Below, one piece after another: positions 1 through 8,069 of a stretch of 48,484 nt of DNA; position 1 is the stretch's first letter; every line of letters begins with the position of its first letter. The notes below the pieces were generated by a model. It made no database searches. It was not told the DNA's origin and worked only from the letters and a program-made list of their open reading frames with translations. A program made the position numbers and the translations under genes. Source of the stretch: ZAX-1 sp046533095 (GTDB taxonomy: Bacteria > Bacillota > Clostridia > Lachnospirales > Lachnospiraceae); contig JAJQRA010000027.1 in NCBI GenBank assembly GCA_046533095.1, positions 1 to 48,484 of the forward strand, read 5' to 3'.

Positions 1-100
1 GTGCTTGTGACACCCGCCTTTTAGGCGTGCAAGCAATCAGCCCTTATAGGGCTAATCGCAAACCACCAGTTGAACTGGTGGTTGCTGACTTTAGAAGAAT
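1..100. other. Cluster of three hairpins at window edge
   Basis: Three successive inverted repeats lie within 100 bases: a CGCC/GGCG stem nested in TGCTTG/CAAGCA (about 2-34), AGCCCT-TAT-AGGGCT (about 40-54), and a longer stem around ACCACCAGT-TGA-ACTGGTGGT (about 62-83). Compact hairpin clusters like this are seen at ends of IS200/IS605-type elements and in their guide RNAs. No transposase is visible because the window starts here, so the origin is an inference. Confidence 0.35.
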
Positions 101-166
101 TGGGACAATTTAGTTAGTTTAGAGATACGGACGTAGCATACGTTCGGTTGACTGTTAAATATTACA

Positions 167-196
167 AGCGGCGTGGCACTACGGTGACGCGCCGCT
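167..196. other. GC-rich hairpin
   Basis: AGCGGCG (167-173) pairs with CGCCGCT (190-196), with a 16-nt loop. It sits about 40 bp outside the IS66 left end. It could be a terminator of something upstream or part of an older IS end. There is no T tract directly after it. Confidence 0.3.
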
Positions 197-228
197 TTGC
201 TGTTCACAAATTGTTTGTAGGTTTGCGT

Positions 229-236
229 AAATAAAG
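229..236. repeat. 8-bp target-site duplication, left copy
   Basis: AAATAAAG directly abuts the left inverted repeat and recurs exactly at 3057-3064 directly after the right inverted repeat. Eight base pairs is the characteristic IS66-family duplication length. Confidence 0.9.
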
Positions 237-269
237 GTAAGCGACAAAAGTGAGAGCCCATATACAAGA
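237..269. repeat. IS66 left terminal inverted repeat
   Basis: The first 12 bases, GTAAGCGACAAA, match the reverse complement of the right end exactly. After a short mismatched patch, the GAGAGCCCATATACAAG block matches again. Confidence 0.9.
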
Positions 270-303
270 AGCAGGACAAGTAAGATAATGTATGCATACA
301 GAT

Positions 304-325
304 GAAAAAGTTGTACAACTTTTTC
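304..325. promoter_or_regulatory. Perfect 22-bp palindrome upstream of tnpA
   Basis: The 22 bases centred on TTGTACAA form a perfect palindrome, with AAAAAG on one side and CTTTTT on the other. It lies between the IS left end and the likely tnpA start. It could be an operator or a transcription-attenuating hairpin protecting the element from read-through. Confidence 0.5.
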
Positions 326-351
326 AACCAGTGAGGAATGGTAATAAAAGT

Positions 352-741
352 ATGGATACACGAAAAATAGCAAGAGAATACCGATTGGCGCGATGGGCGG
401 AGGCACTCAGGGAACAAAAGGCCAGTGGACAAAGCAAAGACGAATGGTGCAAGGCAAATGAAGTCAGCCGCAATCAATATTTCTATTGGCAGCGAAAATT
501 GCGGGAAACGGCATATGAGCAACTAAGTGCAACTCAGAATGAAGCTGTGCAAACAGGTTTGGCCGTGCCGGAATTTACGGAGATCAGGATAGCGGAGCCG
601 GTCGCGGCAACAACACAGCCGGAAGTATTCCAGCCAAGTACGATCCGGGTAGAGGTCAGTGGGATACAGATAAGTGCAGACAGCACATATCCGCCGGAGA
701 AGTTGGCGCAGCTGCTCCGGGAACTCACCCGGCGATGCTGA
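352..741 (+). CDS. tnpA: IS66 accessory protein TnpA
   Basis: The product has the IS66 TnpA layout: a small basic N-terminal helix-turn-helix region with the motif DEWCKANEVSRNQYFYWQRK, followed by a variable tail. It is an accessory DNA-binding protein thought to be needed with TnpB and TnpC for IS66 transposition. The ATG at 352 is preferred over an in-frame ATG at 292 because homologues start near this point and the 22-bp palindrome at 304-325 would otherwise be coding. No strong ribosome-binding site is visible. The stop overlaps the tnpB start, which suggests translational coupling. Confidence 0.8.
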   Translation: MDTRKIAREYRLARWAEALREQKASGQSKDEWCKANEVSRNQYFYWQRKLRETAYEQLSATQNEAVQTGLAVPEFTEIRIAEPVAATTQPEVFQPSTIRVEVSGIQISADSTYPPEKLAQLLRELTRRC

Positions 742-1088
742 ACTTAGCAGGGAAGCAAGTATATCTCGCATGCGGGAAAACAGATATGCGCAAAAGCATC
801 AACGGGCTCAGTGCGATTGTGGAGGTCGGTTTCCGGCTTGACCCTTTCGACGGCGCGCTATTTGTATTCTGCAATCGAAACCGAGATAGAATCAAGATAT
901 TGGAATGGGACGGCGATGGTTTCTGGCTGTACTTCAAGCGACTGGAGAAGGGGCATTTCCGATGGCCGGCAGAGGGCTTGCAGGCAACGATGACCCTGAC
1001 TGCCGAGGAACTTCAGATTCTGTTGGGAGGGGCAAGGGTTGAACTGAAACTCCGGCGCGGTGAGGTCACTGAGTGGCGGATGATATGA
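735..1088 (+). CDS. tnpB: IS66 family protein TnpB
   Basis: A 117-aa protein with typical IS66 Orf2 features: the N-terminal motif ACGKTDMRKSINGLS, then LFVFCNRNRDRIKILEWDGDG and a WLYFKRLE-like segment. Its length matches the family (about 115 aa). It acts with TnpA and the DDE transposase TnpC, though its biochemical role is not settled. The start codon overlaps the end of tnpA. A 69-bp gap with an AT-rich, promoter-like stretch separates it from tnpC. Confidence 0.9.
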   Translation: MLNLAGKQVYLACGKTDMRKSINGLSAIVEVGFRLDPFDGALFVFCNRNRDRIKILEWDGDGFWLYFKRLEKGHFRWPAEGLQATMTLTAEELQILLGGARVELKLRRGEVTEWRMI

Positions 1089-1157
1089 TAACAAAATCGC
1101 TTTACAAAGCCAAATAATCTTGATTTTTAGCTACTTTTGTAGTATAATATTACTATT

Positions 1158-2693
1158 ATGAAGAGTATGATTTCAACCATAACAATCGAGAAAAAAGAAT
1201 ATGAGACTCTGCTGGGAATGCAAGCAAAAGCCACGAAACTGGAAGCGCTTGTGCAAGTGGTATGAGAACCAGCTTCTGTCGGCGAAACGACGTCAATTTG
1301 GTTCCTCCGGCGAGCAAACGGATATTGACTTCCGTCAACTCAATTTATTTGGCGGAGGAGATATTGTCCTACCGCCGGAAGCCGAAACGGAAGAAATCAA
1401 TTACAAGCGCAAAAAGCAGACAGGCAAGCGGGAGCGTGACCTCGCTGATCTTCCTGCTGAGCGCATTGACTATGAGCTTTCCGAATCCGAGCGCACTTGC
1501 CGGTCGTGTGGCGAGACCATGCGGGACATCGGGGTGGACGTCCGCCGTGAACTAAAGCTGATCCCCGCAAAAGTAGTTGTGATGGAGCACGCAGTTCACG
1601 GTTATGCTTGCCGGAATTGTGAGAAAAACGGCATTTCAGTTCCCTTTGCCAAGGCGGAGGCGCCGGCGCCGTTGATTCGGGGTTCACTTGCGTCACCGTC
1701 GTTTGCAGCACATATTGCGGTACAAAAATATATGAACGGGATGCCGTTGCACCGGCTCGAAAACGGATTCCGGTATGAGGGAGTAAACATCTCGCGCCAA
1801 ACGATGGCGAACTGGGTCATTCAGTGTTCCGAATGTTATCTGGAAGCGGTATATGACCGGCTGATAAAGCTATTGATATTAGAAACTGTGCTTCACGCGG
1901 ATGAGACGACGGTTCAGGTGCTCCGTGAGCCGGGCAGGAAAGCACAGACGAAATCCTACGAGTGGGTCTACCGTACAAGCGGCTGTTCAGAACGCAGGAT
2001 AGTTATTTATGATTACAAAGAAACCCGGAATCAGGAGCATCCAAGGGCTTTTCTGAAAGGGTTCGCAGGACTTTTGCACACGGACGGTTATCAGGTGCAT
2101 CACAATCTGTCGCCGGAAATCACGGTAATCGGTTGTTGGTCGCACGTTCGGCGAAAATTCGAGGATATCCTCAAAAAGCTACCCCCGGAAAAGCAAAAAG
2201 GCACAGATGCCGAGCGTGGTGTGGCGTACATAAGCGCGTTGTTCTCATTAGAGCGTAAGTTCGCTGAACTCGCGCCGGAGGAGCGTTATCAAAAACGGCT
2301 TGAACAGAGTAAGCCCGTCGCTGATGCTTTCTTCGCGTGGGTGGCGGGTCTGGGGGCGTTGCTGTACATTATGCAATGTCACAGCGCAAATATCTTGAAA
2401 ACGTGTTCTTTGACGGCCGCGCGGAAATCTCTAACAACCGGGCTGAGAGAACAGTAAAGCCTTTTGTTATGGGCAGGAAAGCATGGCTGTTTGCCAATAC
2501 GCCAGCAGGAGCTAAGGCTAGTTCTGTGATGTACTCCATTGTTGAAACCGCGAAAGAGAACGGTCTGCACCCATATCGCTATGTCGAGTATTTATTGGAA
2601 ACGCTGCCAAACGCTACTATCTCTGACATGGAATCAATGCTGCCTTGGAGCGCATCACTGCCGGCTACCGCAAAAAGAGGAGGCTTCCGCTGA
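1158..2693 (+). pseudogene. tnpC: IS66 transposase TnpC, broken by two frameshifts
   Basis: The transposase is spread over three frames. The ATG at 1158 opens a frame (IEKKEYETLLGMQAKATKLEA...) that stops at 1263-1265. Family sequence continues in another frame from about 1255 (YENQLLSAKRRQFGSSGEQT), through the zinc-finger-like CRSCGETM and the catalytic core (LHADETTVQV, GCWSHVRRKF). That frame is lost near 2335-2370, and the conserved end (SQRKYLENVFFDGRAEISNN, then RAERTVKPFVMGRKAWLF) is in a third frame to 2693. About ten residues usually present before the SQRKYLENV motif seem to be missing at the second break. No slippery heptamer is visible, so decay is more likely than programmed frameshifting. 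Confidence 0.85.
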
Positions 2694-2974
2694 TGGCAAG
2701 AAAAAGTAACGCGGAGCTCATGTTCCAGTTCGTGCAGGACTATCTGGATGGCAATATGCCCCGTATGTTTTTCGACTTGGACTTTGACCACTATTTCATC
2801 CAATACTATCTGGCGATGGAACGCCAAGATTCTGACATGGCGCAGTGCTTCGCCTATTACCTTTCAGAGCAGGGCATTGATATGTCCGATGGCCTTTCCG
2901 ACGCTCAGCACAAAAAATTGATAAAAAGTCAGTGGAAAAAGTTTACTGCTGCTTTGCATTCTGGCATGTGGTGA
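2693..2974 (+). CDS. Small IS66-associated hypothetical protein
   Basis: A 93-aa protein beginning MARKSNAELMFQFVQDYLDG and rich in acidic and aromatic residues (MFFDLDFDHYFIQYYLAM). Its ATG overlaps the tnpC stop as TGATG, so it is translationally coupled to the transposase and lies inside the inverted repeats. It therefore belongs to the element rather than to the host. I do not recognise a domain. A regulatory or accessory role in the element is inference from position only. Confidence 0.7.
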   Translation: MARKSNAELMFQFVQDYLDGNMPRMFFDLDFDHYFIQYYLAMERQDSDMAQCFAYYLSEQGIDMSDGLSDAQHKKLIKSQWKKFTAALHSGMW

Positions 2975-3023
2975 CTTTTGGCTGGCTTTCATATTAACGT
3001 TTCCCGGTCAGAAGGGCTGGTTC

Positions 3024-3056
3024 CTTGTATATGGGCTCTCGGGTTTGTCGCTTACA
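3024..3056. repeat. IS66 right terminal inverted repeat
   Basis: Ends TTTGTCGCTTAC, the exact complement of the left terminus. The outermost base is directly followed by the second copy of the 8-bp duplication. Confidence 0.9.
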
Positions 3057-3064
3057 AATAAAGT
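3057..3064. repeat. 8-bp target-site duplication, right copy
   Basis: AAATAAAG, identical to 229-236. Confidence 0.9.
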
Positions 3065-3096
3065 TGAAAAAGTACCTTGACAAAACGAATCTTTGG

Positions 3097-3160
3097 ACAC
3101 GAAAGCAGTGCATTGGACACGAAAAACAGTACATTGATATGAAAACAATGATGGAAATCC
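3097..3160. repeat. Short tandem repeat upstream of proB
   Basis: Two units beginning TTGGACACGAAA (about 21 bp each) and a third diverged unit, TTGATATGAAAACAATGA, follow each other before proB. No convincing promoter is visible in this gap. Confidence 0.5.
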
Positions 3161-3213
3161 TAACGTGTGCTCCTAGTATGGAAACAGTGGGATTTTCCTA
3201 GAACGAGGGAAAA

Positions 3214-4065
3214 ATGAATACAAGTAATGCTCATAATTTTATAAATAAAAAAAGAATTGTGGTTAAAGTAGGTTCTTCCTCCTTAAATCACGCATCTACC
3301 GGAGGACTTAATTTTACAAAACTAGAAAAATTGGTGAGAGAGCTGTGTGACCTTAGAAACCAAGGATTAGACGTATGCCTTGTCAGTTCGGGGGCAATTG
3401 CCGTTGGCAGAAAAACGATTGGACTTGTAGCCCCCCCACAGGATATAGCTACAAAACAGGCATGTGCGGCGGTTGGGCAGGCAAGCCTTATGATGACCTA
3501 TCAGAAAATGTTTTCGGAATATCATCAGACTGCAGGGCAGATATTAATGACAAAGGAAACGATGCAGGACAATGAGGCAAGGAAAAATGCACAGAATACA
3601 TTTGAAGAATTATTTCGACTGGGCGTCGTTCCGGTTGTAAATGAAAATGATACAGTTTCTACTTATGAAATTCAATTTGGCGATAATGATACATTATCTG
3701 CGTTGATAGCATCCTTAATTGGGGCAGACTTACTGATTCTATTATCCGATATTGACGGTTTATTTACAGATGATCCACGTAGAAACAAAGATGCCAAACT
3801 AATTAAGGTTGTAGAAACCTTAGACCAGGAACTATTCCATATGGCAAAGGAATCTACCGGAAGCGATTTTGGCACGGGCGGAATGTCTGCGAAACTGATT
3901 GCCGCAAAGATTGCAACGCTTTCTGGTGCGGATATGGTGATTGCGAACGGACAGGATGTTGGAATTATCCATCAGATTTTTGAAGGGAACTTTCTAGGGA
4001 CTGTATTTGAGTCAAATAAGAGTGAAGATTTTTATATTGCGGATTTTATAGAAAAGAATCTTTAA
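3214..4065 (+). CDS. proB: Glutamate 5-kinase
   Basis: Catalyses ATP-dependent phosphorylation of L-glutamate, the first step of proline synthesis. The 283-aa product is an amino-acid-kinase fold: KVGSSSL near the N terminus (residues 18-24), SSGAIAVG (58-65), NENDTVS near residue 145 and the GTGGMSAKLIAAKIA segment near residue 225. It lacks the C-terminal PUA domain of the roughly 370-aa E. coli enzyme; the short form is common in Firmicutes. A GAGGG ribosome site precedes the ATG. proA follows after a short gap, giving a proBA operon. The promoter was not located; the IS66 insertion lies about 150 bp upstream and may have changed expression. Confidence 0.95.
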   Translation: MNTSNAHNFINKKRIVVKVGSSSLNHASTGGLNFTKLEKLVRELCDLRNQGLDVCLVSSGAIAVGRKTIGLVAPPQDIATKQACAAVGQASLMMTYQKMFSEYHQTAGQILMTKETMQDNEARKNAQNTFEELFRLGVVPVVNENDTVSTYEIQFGDNDTLSALIASLIGADLLILLSDIDGLFTDDPRRNKDAKLIKVVETLDQELFHMAKESTGSDFGTGGMSAKLIAAKIATLSGADMVIANGQDVGIIHQIFEGNFLGTVFESNKSEDFYIADFIEKNL

Positions 4066-4078
4066 GGAGAAATTGAAT

Positions 4079-5323
4079 ATGAAATTAGAGCAAATTGGAA
4101 AACAGGCAAAAGTGGCGGAACAGGTGTTACGGATACTCTCAACCATGGAAAAAAACAAAGTATTATTAAAAGCTGCGGACTATCTTGTAACCGATAAAGA
4201 CGAGATACTTAATGCCAATAAAATAGACATTGAATGTGCAAATAAAAATCATATGGCACAGGGGCTCGTTGACAGGCTTTTCTTAAATGAAGATAGAATA
4301 AAGCAGATGGCAGATGGGCTTCGCCAGATTGCGGCGTTAGAGGATCCTGTCGGGGAAGTGCTATCCATGAACCAAAGGCCGAATGGGCTAATGATTGGAC
4401 AAAAGAGGGTTCCATTAGGCGTAATCGGGATCATTTATGAATCCCGCCCGAATGTAACGGCAGATGCATTTGGGCTTTGCTTTAAAACCGGAAATGCAGT
4501 GATTTTAAAAGGGGGCAGCGATGCCATTCATTCCAATAAAGCGATTGTTTGCGTGATTCAAAAGGCATTGACCGATTGCCAAGTAGAAAAAAACGCCATT
4601 CAATTCATTGAAGATACAGATCGGGCAGTCACAAAGGCTTTCATGTGCTTAAATCAATATCTGGATGTCCTGATTCCACGAGGTGGAGCTGGATTGATCC
4701 GTGCAGTCGTAGAAACAGCGAGTGTCCCTGTGATTGAAACGGGAACTGGAAACTGCCATGTGTTTGTAGACGAATCAGCTAATTTAAAAATGGCTGAGGA
4801 TATTATATACAATGCAAAAACCCAGCGTATCGGTGTCTGCAATGCCTGTGAATCCTTGGTTATACATGAAAGCGTGGCGCCAGATTTTCTTCCTGCCATC
4901 GTAAGGAGGCTAAAAGAAAAGCAGGTGGAAATCCGTGGAGATGAAGAATGCTGTAGCCTCTTAGGTGAAATTATACCAGCGACAGAAGAGGATTTTGCTA
5001 CGGAATACTTAGACTATATTATTTCTGTTAAAATCGTATCTGATATCACACAGGCGATCCACCATATCAATCAATACAATACGGGGCATTCGGAAGCAAT
5101 TATTACAGAAAATTATTCCAATGCCCAACGTTTTTTAAATGAAATTGATGCGGCCGCAGTTTATGTAAATGCATCAACCCGTTTTACGGATGGGTTTGAA
5201 TTTGGTTTTGGCGCGGAAATCGGAATTAGTACACAAAAGCTCCATGCAAGAGGACCTATGGGACTTTTGGCTCTTACCAGTACAAAATATATCATTTTGG
5301 GCAATGGGCAGATTAGAGATTAA
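4079..5323 (+). CDS. proA: Gamma-glutamyl phosphate reductase
   Basis: NADPH-dependent reduction of gamma-glutamyl phosphate to glutamate semialdehyde, directly after ProB. The 414-aa product is an aldehyde-dehydrogenase-superfamily protein of normal family length. The catalytic cysteine lies in the QRIGVCNACESL segment (cysteines at 254 and 257), and RGGAGLI and GTGNCHVFVD match the family. The ATG at 4079 is preferred because AAGGAGA (4064-4070) lies nine bases upstream; an in-frame TTG at 4073 is too close to it. The ribosome site overlaps the proB stop, indicating co-translation. Confidence 0.95.
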   Translation: MKLEQIGKQAKVAEQVLRILSTMEKNKVLLKAADYLVTDKDEILNANKIDIECANKNHMAQGLVDRLFLNEDRIKQMADGLRQIAALEDPVGEVLSMNQRPNGLMIGQKRVPLGVIGIIYESRPNVTADAFGLCFKTGNAVILKGGSDAIHSNKAIVCVIQKALTDCQVEKNAIQFIEDTDRAVTKAFMCLNQYLDVLIPRGGAGLIRAVVETASVPVIETGTGNCHVFVDESANLKMAEDIIYNAKTQRIGVCNACESLVIHESVAPDFLPAIVRRLKEKQVEIRGDEECCSLLGEIIPATEEDFATEYLDYIISVKIVSDITQAIHHINQYNTGHSEAIITENYSNAQRFLNEIDAAAVYVNASTRFTDGFEFGFGAEIGISTQKLHARGPMGLLALTSTKYIILGNGQIRD

Positions 5324-5353
5324 ATCAAGTACGACACAAAAAACAGCCATATA

Positions 5354-5393
5354 AAAAGCAACTGGGTTTTCATTTAAGAACTTGGTTGCTTTT
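5354..5393 (+). terminator. Probable terminator after proBA
   Basis: AAAAGCAACTGGGTT pairs, with a few mismatches, with AACTTGGTTGCTTTT. The descending arm ends in a short T tract, 30 bp after the proA stop. Confidence 0.6.
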
Positions 5394-5420
5394 ATGCGTA
5401 TGGCGCAATTCTCCTTTCAA

Positions 5421-5611
5421 GAGGGTCTGGTCGGTTTTGATGTAACTTACAGGATTGGCAATTATGCCATGTCCTGATTACAAAGAGAGTCTGACCAGTT
5501 TTGATGTACTTACAGGATTGGCAATTATGCCATGTTCTGATTACAAAGAGGGTCTGGTCGGTTTTGATGTAACTTACAGGATTGGCAATTATGTGATGTT
5601 CTGATTGCAAA
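5421..5611. repeat. Tandem repeat, three copies of about 64 bp
   Basis: Units start at 5421, 5485 and 5548, each beginning GAG(G/A)GTCTG and containing GATGTA...CTTACAGGATTGGCAATTAT. Units are 63-64 bp. The end of the third unit supplies the likely miaB -35 hexamer. Confidence 0.9.
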
Positions 5612-5632
5612 AACCACCAATTATAGTATAAT
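5605..5632 (+). promoter_or_regulatory. miaB promoter
   Basis: TTGCAA (5605-5610), 16-bp spacer, TATAAT (5627-5632). The -35 falls in the last copy of the tandem repeat. Confidence 0.65.
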
Positions 5633-5670
5633 AGAAAATACGGAGAAAATGCAAAAGGGGATTTCATACA

Positions 5671-7143
5671 ATGAAAGAAAAGAAAGAAATGGAATCAATA
5701 TTAGACAAGATCGATTTGGATGGACCACCATCCGAAACCGAGCCAATGCGTCAATATTATTTTATAAAGAAAGCCCGGGCATATGTAAAGGCGATGTCCC
5801 AAAAATTAGGTCGGCCGCTTTCTAGTGCAACGGTAACTTTTGGCTGTCAGATGAACGCTAGGGACTCAGAAAAATTAGCAGGGATTCTGGAAATAGTTGG
5901 ATATGAAGAGGTTGACAAAGAAGGGGAAGAAGCAGATTTTGTTATCTATAATACCTGCACTGTGCGGGAAAATGCAAACAATAAGGTATATGGACGCCTT
6001 GGCTATTTAAATACCTACAAGAAACGTAATCCGCACATGAAAATTGCACTCTGTGGCTGTATGATGCAAGAACCTGATGTCATTAAGAAGTTGCAGACAA
6101 GCTATCGTTTTGTAGATTTGATTTTTGGAACCCATAATATCCATAAGTTTGCAGAATTGATTGTTGCCACGTTTGAAAATAAAGGGATGACCATTGACAT
6201 ATGGGAAGATACAGATAAAATCGTAGAAGATTTACCGACGGAACGCAAGTACCCATTTAAATCAGGGGTAAATATTATGTTTGGATGTAATAATTTTTGC
6301 AGCTATTGTATTGTCCCTTATGTAAGGGGACGGGAGCGAAGTAGAAATCCAGAAGATATTATCCGGGAAATCCAACACCTTGCAGAAGATGGCGTCGTTG
6401 AAGTCATGCTATTAGGGCAAAATGTAAATTCCTATGGTAAAAATCTGGATAAGCCGATTAGTTTTGCAAGCTTGCTAAAAGAGATAGAGTCGATTGAAAA
6501 AATCAAGCGAATTCGCTTTATGACCTCCCATCCAAAAGATTTATCCGATGAATTAATCGAGGCTATCAGCCAATCAACAAAGATATGCCATCATTTACAT
6601 TTACCGCTACAGTCCGGGAGTAGCCGTATTTTAAAGAAAATGAATCGTAATTATACAAAAGAGCAGTACTTGGAATTGATTGAAAAAATCAAAAAGGCAG
6701 TTCCGGATATTGCCATTACAACCGACATCATCGTTGGATTTCCAACGGAAACAGAAGAAGATTTTGAAGAAACAATGGATGTAATACAAAAGGTGGAATA
6801 TGATAGTGCGTTCACTTTTATTTATTCAAAGCGAACTGGAACACCGGCCGCATCCATAAAAGAGCAGGTGCCGGCAGAGATTATAAAAGAAAGATTTAGC
6901 AAATTATTAGCAATGGTTCAAATGATTGCCGCAAAAAGGGCCACCATCGGGCAAAATCGGACAGAATCTGTTTTGATAGAAGGCGTGAATGAGCAAGATA
7001 CTTCTTTTGTGACAGGGCGGTTAGGCAGTAATCGGATCGTACATTTACCGGGTACAAAAGACATGATCGGAAAAATAGTAGATGTTACGTTAAAAGAATG
7101 TAAGGGGTTTTATTATTATGGCGAAGCAGCGGATATACCTTAA
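5671..7143 (+). CDS. miaB: tRNA-2-methylthio-N6-dimethylallyladenosine synthase MiaB
   Basis: A radical-SAM methylthiotransferase that adds the 2-methylthio group to i6A37 of tRNAs reading UNN codons. The 490-aa protein has the N-terminal UPF0004 domain with its cluster cysteines (TFGCQMNARDSEK at C59, NTCTVRENA, CGCMMQ), the radical-SAM motif GCNNFCSYC (C206, C210, C213) followed by YVRGRERSR, and a C-terminal TRAM region. The RGRERSR stretch and length support MiaB rather than MtaB or RimO. An AGGGGA ribosome site precedes the ATG. The last codon and stop lie inside a 36-bp segment that is repeated 70 bp downstream. Confidence 0.95.
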   Translation: MKEKKEMESILDKIDLDGPPSETEPMRQYYFIKKARAYVKAMSQKLGRPLSSATVTFGCQMNARDSEKLAGILEIVGYEEVDKEGEEADFVIYNTCTVRENANNKVYGRLGYLNTYKKRNPHMKIALCGCMMQEPDVIKKLQTSYRFVDLIFGTHNIHKFAELIVATFENKGMTIDIWEDTDKIVEDLPTERKYPFKSGVNIMFGCNNFCSYCIVPYVRGRERSRNPEDIIREIQHLAEDGVVEVMLLGQNVNSYGKNLDKPISFASLLKEIESIEKIKRIRFMTSHPKDLSDELIEAISQSTKICHHLHLPLQSGSSRILKKMNRNYTKEQYLELIEKIKKAVPDIAITTDIIVGFPTETEEDFEETMDVIQKVEYDSAFTFIYSKRTGTPAASIKEQVPAEIIKERFSKLLAMVQMIAAKRATIGQNRTESVLIEGVNEQDTSFVTGRLGSNRIVHLPGTKDMIGKIVDVTLKECKGFYYYGEAADIP

Positions 7144-7243
7144 AGTGCCAAGTAATATACGATGGAATGGTTCGCAGTGCTGCCTTCGGGGGAAATTGTG
7201 AGCATGGCCTTAAAGTGCCAAGTAATATACGATGAAATGGTTC
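7138..7243. repeat. 70-bp-offset duplication of the miaB 3' end
   Basis: A 36-bp segment covering the last codon and stop of miaB (7138-7173) recurs at 7208-7243 with one substitution (GATGGAATGG against GATGAAATGG). Confidence 0.85.
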
Positions 7244-7335
7244 ACCGGCTTTATGATTGCGGCAAGGCAGCAAAAAGAAACAGAAAGGCACGAAGCGAAA
7301 TGTATCACAAAACGTTTCAGGCGAATGGAGTATTT

Positions 7336-7758
7336 ATGGTAGAAAAATCCACAAAGCGATTTCGGCATTATGATCTTATCTTTTTGTCTGCTATGATTTT
7401 GATTGGCACTGCTCTGTTTTGCTTTTATCTGTTTGGCTTCAAAAAATCGGGAAATGAGGTTGTCATAACCGTAAACAACACAGTATATGGAACCTATCCT
7501 CTAAATGAAAACATCCAACTGCCAATCAAAATTGATGATACGACTACGAATATCTTAGAAATAGAAAATGGTGTCGCCTTTATGCAATGGGCGAATTGTC
7601 CGGATAAGCTTTGTATGCACCAAAAGGAAATCAATGCAGCCGGAGAAAGTATTATTTGCCTCCCAAATAAAGTGATCGTATCGGTGATCGGTAGAGAACA
7701 ATCTCAATTTGATTCTGTAGCAGGAGATAAAATAGGTGCTGACATGCTGTCGCCTTAG
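7336..7758 (+). CDS. NusG domain II-containing membrane-anchored protein
   Basis: A 140-aa protein with one N-terminal membrane segment (about residues 13-34) and a small extracytoplasmic beta domain of the NusG_II family, recognised by the NCPDKLCMHQ motif. The ATG at 7336 (GGAG five bases upstream) is preferred over in-frame upstream starts, because 58 extra residues would place the membrane segment internally and would read through the miaB-tail duplication. NusG_II proteins of this type often occur beside Gx transporter-family genes, as here, and near flavin or redox genes. The biochemical role is unknown. Confidence 0.8.
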   Translation: MVEKSTKRFRHYDLIFLSAMILIGTALFCFYLFGFKKSGNEVVITVNNTVYGTYPLNENIQLPIKIDDTTTNILEIENGVAFMQWANCPDKLCMHQKEINAAGESIICLPNKVIVSVIGREQSQFDSVAGDKIGADMLSP

Positions 7759-7766
7759 CAACAATC

Positions 7767-7974
7767 TGCCACCGCGTGCTAGGAATATTCTATGATGTGT
7801 TGTGTAACCATATCTTATAATAAAGTTACCACTGCGTGCTAGGGACATCCTCTAGAGTTTGTCCTTACTTCAGCACATGGTCGAAGTTACCACTGCGTGC
7901 TAGGGACATCCTATCAAGTATTATGTAAACCATATTTTATAATCAATCAATTACTACGTGCCATGCACATCCCT
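7767..7974. repeat. Tandem repeat, four copies of about 60 bp
   Basis: The block (G)TTACCACTGCGTGCTAGG and neighbours recurs at about 7767, 7825, 7886 and 7950, spaced 58-64 bp. The first and last units are the most diverged. It fills the gap between the NusG_II gene and the Gx gene. Confidence 0.85.
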
Positions 7975-8069
7975 TGCAGATTTTATCTTGTGTTATTACA
8001 TCTTGTGTACATAAATCGTGGCGATTCAGTGCACCTTTACGAATCGTTGTAAAAGAGGAAAGGAATCAT

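Larger units (their letters stand above)
237..3056 (+). mobile_element. IS66-family insertion sequence with intact ends
   Basis: A 2,820-bp element bounded by imperfect inverted repeats (237-269 and 3024-3056; both begin GTAAGCGACAAA reading inward) and by an exact 8-bp direct repeat. It carries the usual IS66 set in order on one strand: tnpA, tnpB, tnpC, plus a small extra ORF after tnpC. The exact target duplication suggests a fairly recent insertion, yet tnpC has two frameshifts, so this copy is probably not autonomous unless the indels are sequence errors. It lies upstream of proB; no interrupted gene could be recognised in the flanks. Confidence 0.93.

Noticed and set aside
91..522. Reverse-strand open frame overlapping the IS66 left end
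   Set aside because: It crosses the IS boundary and the tnpA gene, with hydrophobic low-information sequence and no homology pattern.
1201..2457. Programmed frameshifting in the IS66 tnpC gene
   Set aside because: No slippery heptamer or pseudoknot is visible at either break, IS66 tnpC is normally one frame, and residues are missing at the second break.
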